Of a stretch of DNA of 6,813 nt, positions 1 to 5,301 are shown in pieces. The DNA comes from JAMLIN01 sp964509685 (GTDB taxonomy: Bacteria > Pseudomonadota > Gammaproteobacteria > Burkholderiales > Burkholderiaceae_E): assembly GCA_964509685.1 (NCBI GenBank), contig CAZDYQ010000131.1, positions 1-6,813 on the forward strand. The letters run 5' to 3'. The notes below the pieces were generated by a model, which saw nothing but the letters and a program-made list of their open reading frames with translations, was not told the DNA's origin and made no database searches. The first letter of the stretch is position 1; every line of letters begins with the position of its first letter. The position numbers and the translations under genes were made by a program.

Positions 1-1082
1 CCGCCAATACCATGAGCTCCTCGTTCGAGGCGCTCGGCATGAGCCTGCTCGGTTCGTCGACGATGGCCAATCCCGATGCCGAGAAGCGCGAGTCGGCCGC
101 CGACTCGGCAAGGGTCCTCCTCGAGGCGGTGCGCAGGGACATCAAGCCGCGCGACATCGTCACGCGCGAGTCGATCGAGAACGCGGTGTCGCTCATCATG
201 GCGACGGGCGGTTCCACGAACGCGGTGCTCCACTACCTCGCCATCGCGCATGCGGCCGGCGTCGAGTGGACCATCGACGATTTCGAACGGGTGCGCCGGC
301 GCGTGCCGGTGATCTGCGACCTCAAGCCCTCGGGCACCTGGCTCGCCACCGACCTGCACCAGGCGGGCGGCATCCCGCAAGTGCTCCGGATCCTGCTCGA
401 GGCCGGCCTGCTCCACGGCGACTGCCTGACCATCACCGGGCGCACGCTCGCCGACGAGCTCGCCCGGGTGCCCGCCCGGCCGCGCGACGACCAGAAGGTC
501 ATCTTCCCGATCGAGCGGCCGCTGTACGAGAGTGGCCATCTCGCCATCCTCAAGGGCAATCTCGCGCCGGAAGGCGCAGTGGCCAAGATCACCGGCCTGA
601 AGAATCCCGTCATCACCGGTCCCGCGCGCGTGTTCGAGGACGAGCAGTCCGCGCTCGCGGCGATCCTCGACGGCGCGATCAGGCCAGGCGACGTCATGGT
701 GCTGCGTTACCTCGGCCCCAGGGGCGCGCCGGGCATGCCGGAGATGCTGGCGCCGACCTCCGCCCTGATCGGAGCGGGGCTCGGCGAGTCGGTCGGCCTC
801 GTCACGGACGGCCGGTTCTCCGGAGGCACGTGGGGCATGGTGGTGGGCCACGTCGCACCCGAGGCGGCGGTGGGCGGGCCGATCGCCCTGGTGCAGGAGG
901 GCGACCCCGTCACGATCGACGCCCGGCGCCTGCTCCTGCAGGTCGAGGTCGACGACGCGGAGCTCGAGCGCCGTCGCGCCCGCTGGCGCGAACCGGCCCC
1001 CCGATATACGCGGGGCGTGCTGTGGGAATTCCAGCGCCTGGCCGGCTCCGCGAGCCGCGGCGCCGTCACCGACGGCGACTGA
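1..1082 (+). CDS. ilvD: Dihydroxy-acid dehydratase, C-terminal part (5' end outside window)
   Basis: IlvD dehydrates 2,3-dihydroxy-3-methylbutanoate and 2,3-dihydroxy-3-methylpentanoate to the 2-oxo acids in valine, isoleucine and leucine synthesis, in the cytoplasm, using an Fe-S cluster. The reading frame is open from base 3 (Ala-Asn-Thr-Met, the family's TANTM motif) to TGA at 1080-1082, about 359 residues of a protein usually 550-620 long, so the gene begins outside the window. The ATG at 12 is the Met of that motif and not a start. Visible family motifs are MATGGSTNAVLH (198-233), CDLKPSG (316-336), ITGPARVF (613-636) and the signature TDGRFSGGTWG (804-836), whose Ser at 819-821 corresponds to the proposed catalytic base. 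The cluster-binding cysteines known for the family should lie upstream of the window. Related sugar-acid dehydratases share the fold, but these motifs fit IlvD best. The gene ends convergently with the next gene. Confidence 0.95.
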   Translation, partial: ANTMSSSFEALGMSLLGSSTMANPDAEKRESAADSARVLLEAVRRDIKPRDIVTRESIENAVSLIMATGGSTNAVLHYLAIAHAAGVEWTIDDFERVRRRVPVICDLKPSGTWLATDLHQAGGIPQVLRILLEAGLLHGDCLTITGRTLADELARVPARPRDDQKVIFPIERPLYESGHLAILKGNLAPEGAVAKITGLKNPVITGPARVFEDEQSALAAILDGAIRPGDVMVLRYLGPRGAPGMPEMLAPTSALIGAGLGESVGLVTDGRFSGGTWGMVVGHVAPEAAVGGPIALVQEGDPVTIDARRLLLQVEVDDAELERRRARWREPAPRYTRGVLWEFQRLAGSASRGAVTDGD

Positions 1083-1091
1083 TGCAGCGCG

Positions 1092-1120
1092 CCGCCCCGG
1101 GCCGGATCGCCCGGGCGGGG
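1092..1120. terminator. GC-rich hairpin between convergent genes, possible bidirectional terminator
   Basis: A perfect 7-bp stem, CCCGGGC (1096-1102) with GCCCGGG (1109-1115), encloses a 6-nt loop, and more G/C pairing is possible on both flanks. It lies in the 72-bp gap between the ilvD stop and the stop of the convergent Trp-rich protein gene, where a shared terminator would be expected. No T tract follows on either strand, so it does not meet the usual intrinsic-terminator criteria. At this GC content, chance hairpins are common. Confidence 0.3.
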
Positions 1121-1154
1121 CCGGGGGTGTCACATGCCTGGCGCGAGGCGCGGA

Positions 1155-1397
1155 CTAGCGCGAGGCGCGCTTGCGTCCGGGCGCCTTGAACTGGGCGGCG
1201 ACCCGCTCGCGACGGGCGCGGTCCGCATCCTCGTGCTGCTTGTGCTTGTCGAAGCCGAAGCGCGCCTCGATCACCTCGAACCAGATGAAAGCCACCGCCA
1301 GCGGGGAGAGGATCCACCACCACGACACCTCGGCCAGCGGACCGAGCTCGAACCACTTCGCAATGAGCAGCGCGACTCCGATCCAGACCAGAAACAT
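1155..1397 (-). CDS. Small Trp-rich membrane protein (TIGR04438-like), 80 aa
   Basis: Function is unknown. The 80-residue product has two hydrophobic stretches (about residues 2-16 and 26-43) joined by a short acidic loop, then a charged C-terminal tail rich in Arg/Lys that ends GRKRASR. Six of the first 39 residues are Trp (5, 15, 26, 27, 28, 39), including a WWW triplet at the start of the second segment. This matches the small Trp-rich protein family I know as TIGR04438, found mainly in Betaproteobacteria; the assignment is from recall and not from a search. The start is supported by AGGAG (plus-strand CTCCT at 1404-1408), 6 nt before the ATG. The stop is TAG at 1157-1155. It is convergent with ilvD and divergent from the cytochrome gene. 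No good sigma70-type promoter was seen for it. It is probably an inner-membrane protein with the basic tail in the cytoplasm. Confidence 0.85.
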   Translation of the reverse strand: MFLVWIGVALLIAKWFELGPLAEVSWWWILSPLAVAFIWFEVIEARFGFDKHKQHEDADRARRERVAAQFKAPGRKRASR

Positions 1398-1450
1398 GAT
1401 GCACTCCTGTGCCGAGGCAGACGAGAACCCTCCCGAATTTGCCCAATGGC

Positions 1451-1483
1451 GCCGCCCGGCGCGGCCATCGCCCGCCGGGCGGC
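1451..1483. repeat. 11-bp perfect inverted repeat in the divergent intergenic region
   Basis: GCCGCCCGGCG (1451-1461) is repeated inverted as CGCCGGGCGGC (1473-1483). The stem can continue with GGC (1463-1465) pairing to GCC (1470-1472) past one bulged base, leaving a 4-nt loop. It lies just upstream of the FNR-like site of the cytochrome gene and within the likely 5' region of the divergent Trp-rich gene. It could be a protein-binding palindrome, an insulating hairpin, or a by-product of high GC. Confidence 0.5.
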
Positions 1484-1486
1484 GGC

Positions 1487-1527
1487 TTGAACTGGGTCAA
1501 CGGCGCGGGGGGCAACGGCGTTATAAT
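1487..1527 (+). promoter_or_regulatory. Candidate FNR/Anr-type class II promoter of the cytochrome c gene
   Basis: TTGAACTGGGTCAA (1487-1500) has both conserved halves of an FNR/Anr/Dnr box, TTGA-N6-TCAA; the consensus is TTGAT-N4-ATCAA, and the two inner bases differ. A perfect -10 hexamer, TATAAT, lies at 1522-1527, 21 bp downstream. With transcription starting near 1534-1535, the dyad centre (1493.5) falls at about -41, the standard position for class II activation by FNR-family regulators. A proper -35 hexamer at 16-18 bp spacing is absent, as expected for an activator-dependent promoter. FNR-type control of c551-type cytochromes is known in other proteobacteria. The regulator itself is not in this window, and a Crp-like protein is an alternative. 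Confidence 0.55.
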
Positions 1528-1566
1528 TTCCGCTGGACGGACTCCGAGCAGAGGGGCATCGATCTC

Positions 1567-1875
1567 ATGAAAGCGATCATTTCCATCGCGGTGGCGGCGA
1601 GCCTCGCGACGCTCGCCGGCGTGGCGCATGCCGACGCCGAGCTCGCCAAGAAAAAGAACTGCATGGCCTGCCATGCGGTGGACAAAAAGCTGATCGGCCC
1701 CGCCTACAAGGACGTCGCGGCCAAGTACAAGGCCGACGATTCGGCCGTACCGAAGCTGGTCGAGCATGTCCGCAAGGGCAGCGTCGGCATCTGGGGCCAG
1801 ATCCCCATGCCGGCCAACCCGCAGGTCTCCGAGGAAGAGGCCCAGACCCTGGTCAAGTGGATCATGAGTCTGTAA
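1567..1875 (+). CDS. Periplasmic mono-heme cytochrome c (c551/c8 type), 102 aa
   Basis: This is a small soluble electron carrier of the periplasm. Residues 1-22 form a Sec signal peptide (Lys2, a hydrophobic core, and AHA before the predicted cut at 22/23), giving a mature protein of about 80 residues. The heme is attached covalently at CMACH (C32, C35, H36), where His36 is the proximal ligand. Met81 in the sequence IPMP is the likely distal ligand. The GPAYKDVAAKY segment and the C-terminal helix (about 88-102, ending VKWIMSL) are typical of class I cytochromes of the c551/c8 family. The ATG at 1567 was chosen because the signal peptide begins there and GAGGGG (1551-1556) precedes it; the same frame stays open far upstream without coding sense. 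It stands alone between its own promoter and terminator. Partners could be nitrite reductase, a peroxidase or a terminal oxidase, and the sequence does not decide. Confidence 0.92.
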   Translation: MKAIISIAVAASLATLAGVAHADAELAKKKNCMACHAVDKKLIGPAYKDVAAKYKADDSAVPKLVEHVRKGSVGIWGQIPMPANPQVSEEEAQTLVKWIMSL

Positions 1876-1925
1876 CTCTATGTAAATCAACGGGTTTCTC
1901 CTGAACTCCGGGTTCAGGTCGGCCT

Positions 1926-1958
1926 AAAATGGGGGCGTTCGCGCCCCCTTTTGCTTTT
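1926..1958 (+). terminator. Intrinsic terminator of the cytochrome c gene
   Basis: A perfect 7-bp stem, GGGGGCG (1931-1937) with CGCCCCC (1942-1948), is closed by a TTCG loop and followed by TTTTGCTTTT. The preceding AAAAT means a minus-strand transcript would also read a hairpin followed by ATTTTA, so it may work in both directions. It starts about 50 bp after the cytochrome stop. A separate 7-bp hairpin (1900-1918) lies just before it. Confidence 0.9.
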
Positions 1959-2074
1959 CAGGCAGGAACCTTTGACACACCGGGCGGCGGGCCGATCCGT
2001 TCATCCGAACGAGAGCGCCGCCAATCCGCGGCGAACGGCGCCCGCGGACCGCTGCCGATACAGTGAATACATTG

Positions 2075-2172
2075 CGCCGCCCCCGCGGGCGGCGACTGTA
2101 AGCCTCCTCTTCCAGCCATCGTAGTTTTCCTCCCTGGCTGGTTTGCCCCGGTTCGTCCGGGGCATTTTTTTT
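2075..2172 (+). ncRNA. Candidate small RNA or attenuator leader with anti-SD loop
   Basis: Three hairpins follow each other on the + strand. The first is CGCCGCCC/GGGCGGCG (2075-2082/2087-2094, 8 bp, 4-nt loop). The second is CCAGCCA/TGGCTGG (2112-2118/2135-2141, 7 bp, 16-nt loop). The third is the terminator at 2145-2172. The loop of the second contains TTTTCCTCCC (2125-2134), complementary to Shine-Dalgarno sequences, as in known trans-acting sRNAs with CCUCC loops. No gene on this strand precedes the terminator after the cytochrome's own terminator at 1958, so some short transcript should end here. It is either a free sRNA or the prematurely terminated leader of livH. No convincing promoter was found; TACAGT (2059-2064) and TACATT (2068-2073) are weak -10 candidates, so the 5' end is unknown. 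I do not recognise a named RNA family. Confidence 0.42.
2145..2172 (+). terminator. Strong intrinsic terminator upstream of livH
   Basis: GCCCCGG (2145-2151) and CCGGGGC (2157-2163) form a perfect 7-bp stem around a TTCGT loop. One A and eight consecutive T (2165-2172) follow. This is a textbook rho-independent terminator on the + strand. It lies 169 bp before the livH start and nearly 190 bp after the previous terminator, with no recognisable gene in between. Confidence 0.9.
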
Positions 2173-2324
2173 GCCTGCCGAACCGCCGCGCCCGCCGATG
2201 CCTCCGGCCCTCGCCCGCAAGAGAACTGATCGGTAACATCCCCCATGGCTGCCCCGGGGCGGCCGGGTGAAAATCCGGTGCCGTTCCGCGCGCGGCCCGC
2301 GCTGGCGGCAACGACGCTGCGACC

Positions 2325-2332
2325 GAGGAGAG
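2325..2332 (+). promoter_or_regulatory. Ribosome-binding site that sets a TTG start for livH
   Basis: GAGGAGAG lies 8 nt before TTG at 2341. It is too close to serve the in-frame GTG at 2332, which overlaps its last base. The in-frame ATG at 2245 has no comparable site and would add 32 unlikely residues. This supports initiation at TTG 2341. Confidence 0.65.
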
Positions 2333-2340
2333 TGCGCCAC

Positions 2341-3273
2341 TTGTTCAACTTCGACATCCTGTTGCAGCAAGTCCTCAACGGTCTCGTGCTCGGCAGCGTC
2401 TATGCGCTGGTGGCGCTCGGCTACACGATGGTCTACGGCATCCTGCAGCTGATCAACTTCGCGCACGGCGAGGTGCTCATGATCGGCGCCATGGTCGCCT
2501 TCACCGTCCTGCAGGTGCCCGCCGTGGCCTCGCTTCCGGGGGTCGTGCAGATGGCGGTGGCGCTCGCCGCCGCGATTCCCGCCTGCATCCTCCTGTCCCT
2601 CGCGATCGAGCGGCTCGCGTACCGACCCCTGCGCAACGCCCCGCGGCTGAGCCCGCTGATCACCGCGATCGGCATGTCGATCGTCCTGCAGACGATCGCG
2701 ATGATCATCTGGTCGCCCAATCCGCACTCCTTCCCCGAACTGCTGCCGACCCAGCCGATCGCGATCGGCGGGGCGTCGCTCGCGCCCAAGCAGCTGCTGG
2801 TGCTGGGCGTGGCGGCGGTGATGATGGCCGCCCTCACCCTGATGGTGAACAAGACGCGGCTCGGGCGCGCCATGCGCGCGACGGCGGAGAACCCACGCAT
2901 CGCCGGGTTGATGGGTGTCAATGCCAACATGGTGATCGCGCTCACCTTCGCGATCGGGGCGGCGCTCGCCGCCGTCGCCGGGCTGCTCGTCGCGCTCAAC
3001 TACAACATCGTGCACTTCTCGATGGGCTTCATTCCCGGGCTCAAGGCGTTCACCGCGGCGGTGCTGGGCGGCATCGGCAACATCACCGGCGCCATGATCG
3101 GCGGGCTGCTGCTGGGCGTGATCGAGAGCCTCGGCGCGGGCTACATCGGGCCCCTCACCAACAACTTCTTCGGCAGCCACTACCAGGACATCTTCGCCTT
3201 CATCGTCCTGATCCTCGTGCTGCTCCTGCGCCCGTCCGGCATCATGGGCGAGCGGGTGGCGGACCGCGCCTGA
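2341..3273 (+). CDS. livH: Branched-chain amino acid ABC transporter permease LivH, 310 aa
   Basis: LivH is one of the two inner-membrane permeases of the high-affinity branched-chain amino acid importer (HAAT family) and pairs with LivM. The protein is hydrophobic throughout, with about eight membrane segments. It carries the LivH hallmark NGLVLGSVYALVALGYTMVYG near the N terminus (about residues 13-33), then INFAHGE (38-44), and later GLKAFTAAVLGGIGN (3040-3084), the region expected to contact the ATPases. Starting at TTG 2341 gives 310 residues, close to the roughly 300 usual for LivH. The upstream ATG at 2245 would add an Arg/Pro-rich extension that does not look like a membrane protein, and it lacks a ribosome-binding site. 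livM starts 1 nt after the stop. The substrate could be Leu/Ile/Val or another HAAT ligand such as an amide or urea; sequence alone does not decide. Confidence 0.93.
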   Translation: MFNFDILLQQVLNGLVLGSVYALVALGYTMVYGILQLINFAHGEVLMIGAMVAFTVLQVPAVASLPGVVQMAVALAAAIPACILLSLAIERLAYRPLRNAPRLSPLITAIGMSIVLQTIAMIIWSPNPHSFPELLPTQPIAIGGASLAPKQLLVLGVAAVMMAALTLMVNKTRLGRAMRATAENPRIAGLMGVNANMVIALTFAIGAALAAVAGLLVALNYNIVHFSMGFIPGLKAFTAAVLGGIGNITGAMIGGLLLGVIESLGAGYIGPLTNNFFGSHYQDIFAFIVLILVLLLRPSGIMGERVADRA

Positions 3274-3274
3274 C

Positions 3275-4498
3275 ATGATCCGAAGCTTCTTCCCCGGACT
3301 CTCCGGCAACCCCGTCGCGGCCTTCCTCGCCACCGCCGTCGTGGGGATCGTCCTGCTCGTGCTGCCCCTCCTCGCCGGCGAGCTGCTCGGCAACTTCTGG
3401 GTCCGCATGATGGCGATGGCGCTGCTCTACGTGATGCTCGCCCTCGGCCTGAACATCGTCGTGGGCTTCGCCGGGCTGCTCGACCTCGGCTACGTCGCCT
3501 TCTACGCCGTCGGCGCCTACATGTACGCCCTGCTCGCCTCGCCGCACCTCGCCGAGCAGTTTGAGTGGATCGCCCGGATGTTCCCGAACGGGCTGCATGC
3601 CGACATCTGGCTGATCGTGCCGCTCGGCGTCGCCCTCGCCGCGTTCTTCGGTGTGCTGCTCGGCGCGCCGGTGCTGAAGCTGCGCGGCGACTACCTCGCC
3701 ATCGTCACCCTCGGCTTCGGCGAGATCATCCGGATCTTCCTCAACAACCTGAATTCGCCGGTCAACATCACCAACGGCCCGCAGGGCATCACGGGCATCG
3801 ACCCGATCAGGATCGCGGGAGTGCCCATGCCCCGCTCGGTGGACTTCCTCGGCCTCACGTTCAACCGGCTCCACCTGTACTACTACCTGTTCCTCGTCCT
3901 GGCGATCGCGATCATCATCGTGTCGATCCGGCTGCAGGACTCGCGCATCGGGCGCGCCTGGATGGCGATCCGCGAGGACGAGATCGCGGCCAAGGCGATG
4001 GGCATCAACACCCGCAACATCAAGCTGCTGGCCTTCGCGATGGGCGCGACCTTCGGCGGGGTCGCGGGCTCGATGTTCGCCGCCTTCCAGGGCTTCATCT
4101 CGCCCGAGAGCTTCGTGCTGATGGAGTCGATCCAGATCGTCGCGATGGTCGTGCTGGGCGGCATGGGCCACGTGCCCGGGGTCGTGCTCGGCGCGATCCT
4201 GCTGTACGCGATTCCCGAGGCCCTGCGGGTGGTGGCCAAGCCCTCGCAGGTCTTCCTGTTCGGCGAGGAAATCATTCCCACCGAAGCCCTTCGCATGCTC
4301 CTGTTCGGCGGCTCGATGGTCGCCATCATGCTCGTGCGGCCCAAGGGCCTGTGGCCGCCGCCGCGCCACGGCGAGCGGGCCCCCGTCCCGGGCGACCGCG
4401 ACGGGGAAAGCCCGCCCGGCGGCGGAGCGGCGGCCCTGCCGGTCGGCACGGTCGCCGGCGGCACGCCGCCGGGGCCACTCGCGCCTGAGCGCGGCTGA
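3275..4498 (+). CDS. livM: Branched-chain amino acid ABC transporter permease LivM, 407 aa
   Basis: LivM is the second permease of the importer. Typical family features are LYVMLALGLNIVVGFAGLLDLGYVAFYAVGAY in the first third, RGDYLAIVTLGFGEIIR beginning at residue 137, and AMGINTRNIKLLAFAMGATFGG with the following GMGHVPGVVLGA in the second half, where the coupling region to LivG/LivF is expected. The membrane domain ends with LVRPKGLW (353-360). After this comes an unusual hydrophilic tail of about 40 residues (367-407) rich in Pro, Gly and Ala. The ATG at 3275 follows the livH stop by 1 nt with only a weak ribosome-binding site, so translation is probably coupled to livH. livG begins 11 nt after its stop. 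Confidence 0.93.
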   Translation: MIRSFFPGLSGNPVAAFLATAVVGIVLLVLPLLAGELLGNFWVRMMAMALLYVMLALGLNIVVGFAGLLDLGYVAFYAVGAYMYALLASPHLAEQFEWIARMFPNGLHADIWLIVPLGVALAAFFGVLLGAPVLKLRGDYLAIVTLGFGEIIRIFLNNLNSPVNITNGPQGITGIDPIRIAGVPMPRSVDFLGLTFNRLHLYYYLFLVLAIAIIIVSIRLQDSRIGRAWMAIREDEIAAKAMGINTRNIKLLAFAMGATFGGVAGSMFAAFQGFISPESFVLMESIQIVAMVVLGGMGHVPGVVLGAILLYAIPEALRVVAKPSQVFLFGEEIIPTEALRMLLFGGSMVAIMLVRPKGLWPPPRHGERAPVPGDRDGESPPGGGAAALPVGTVAGGTPPGPLAPERG

Positions 4499-4509
4499 AG
4501 GGAAGGTCG

Positions 4510-5301
4510 ATGGAAGCGGTGGTCGCACAGGACGAGGACGTCATCCTGGAGGTCTCGGGCGTGGACAAGCGCTTCGGTGGCCTGCAGGCGCTCTCCAACG
4601 TGGGCATCCGCATCCACCGGGGGCAGATCTACGGCCTGATCGGGCCCAACGGCGCGGGCAAGACGACCTTCTTCAACGTCATCACGGGGCTCTACACGCC
4701 CGATGCAGGCAGCTTCAGCCTGTGTGGCCGCCCCTACCAGCCGAGCGCGGTCCACAAGGTCGCGGAGGCGGGCATCGCCCGCACGTTCCAGAACATCCGC
4801 CTGTTCGGCGAAATGACCGCGCTGGAGAACGTCGCGGTGGGCCGCCATGTCCGCACCCGCTCCGGCGTCTGGCGCGCGGTGCTCAAGACGCCTTTCGAGC
4901 GGCGCGAGGAGGCCGAGATCCGGCAGCGCGCCCGCGAGCTGCTCGCCTACGTGGGCATCGAGCGCTTCGCGGACTACCAGGCGAACACGCTCTCCTACGG
5001 CGACCAGCGCCGGCTCGAGATCGCGCGCGCGCTGGCGACGGACCCGCTCCTCCTGGCGCTGGACGAGCCCGCCGCCGGCATGAACGCCACCGAGAAGCTC
5101 GCACTGCGCAAGCTGCTCGAGCGCATCCGCGACGACGGCCGCACGATCCTGCTGATCGAGCACGACGTGAAGCTCGTGATGGGCCTGTGCGACCGTGTTA
5201 CCGTGCTCGACTACGGCAAGGAGATCGCCACCGGAACGCCTGCCGAGGTGCAGCGCAACCCCGCGGTGATCGAGGCCTATCTCGGAGCGGGCCATGGCTG
5301 A
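4510..5301 (+). CDS. livG: Branched-chain amino acid ABC transporter ATPase LivG, 263 aa
   Basis: LivG is a cytoplasmic ATPase that powers the LivH/LivM permease together with LivF. All ABC motifs are present: Walker A GPNGAGKTT (45-53), Q-loop Gln94 in ARTFQNIRLF, signature LSYGDQ (161-166) in place of LSGGQ as is usual in LivG, Walker B LLLALDEP with Asp185-Glu186, and switch His218 in IEHD. The C-terminal segment (LDYGKEIATGTPAEVQRNPAVIEAYLG) is the characteristic LivG/LivF ending. The length is normal. The ATG at 4510 is preceded by AGGGAAGG (4499-4506). The last 8 bases overlap the start of livF. Confidence 0.95.
   Translation: MEAVVAQDEDVILEVSGVDKRFGGLQALSNVGIRIHRGQIYGLIGPNGAGKTTFFNVITGLYTPDAGSFSLCGRPYQPSAVHKVAEAGIARTFQNIRLFGEMTALENVAVGRHVRTRSGVWRAVLKTPFERREEAEIRQRARELLAYVGIERFADYQANTLSYGDQRRLEIARALATDPLLLALDEPAAGMNATEKLALRKLLERIRDDGRTILLIEHDVKLVMGLCDRVTVLDYGKEIATGTPAEVQRNPAVIEAYLGAGHG

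Larger units (their letters stand above)
1876..2340. other. 465-bp intergenic region with two intrinsic terminators and stacked hairpins
   Basis: No convincing protein gene is seen here on either strand. From left to right it holds a 7-bp hairpin CCTGAAC/GTTCAGG (1900-1918), the cytochrome terminator (1926-1958), a GC-rich stretch with an isolated TTGACA (1972-1977) and several short hairpins, three consecutive + strand hairpins ending in a strong terminator (2075-2172), and a 168-bp stretch before livH. For that last stretch the only weak promoter candidate is TAACAT (2234-2239), which has no good -35. A 53-codon minus-strand reading frame (1958-2119) with a good ribosome-binding site overlaps the hairpin region and is treated as doubtful. 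Confidence 0.7.

Noticed and set aside
1459..1500. The FNR-like dyad acting also on the divergent Trp-rich gene
   Set aside because: No -10-like hexamer lies at the matching distance on the minus strand; the DNA there is pure G/C.
1066..1890. Minus-strand open frame (274 codons) covering the cytochrome gene and the Trp-rich gene region
   Set aside because: It overlaps two supported genes in other frames, has no sensible composition, and crosses promoter and terminator elements.
1972..1977. Perfect TTGACA -35 hexamer after the cytochrome terminator
   Set aside because: No hexamer resembling TATAAT occurs 15-19 bp downstream, so no promoter can be claimed.
2063..2100. GTG-started 12-codon leader peptide before the hairpins
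   Set aside because: It has no ribosome-binding site and is Arg-rich, not rich in branched-chain residues, so it does not fit attenuation of a liv operon. Short frames like this are common by chance.
2265..2340. GGTGAAAATCC followed by GGTGCC before livH, resembling part of a cobalamin riboswitch; also CGACTGTAAGC at 2093-2103
   Set aside because: The pieces are in the wrong order and the conserved core after them is missing. A B12 switch before a liv operon would also be unexpected. Chance similarity is likelier.
1924..3408. Long minus-strand open frame (494 codons) opposite livH and the intergenic region
   Set aside because: Its product is rich in Arg, His, Asp, Gln and Gly with no domain. 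Such antisense frames are typical shadows of G/C-ending codons. livH on the other strand has clear family motifs.
3242..4528. Minus-strand open frame (428 codons) opposite livM
   Set aside because: The charged, repetitive composition mirrors hydrophobic membrane codons read backwards. LivM is certain on the + strand.
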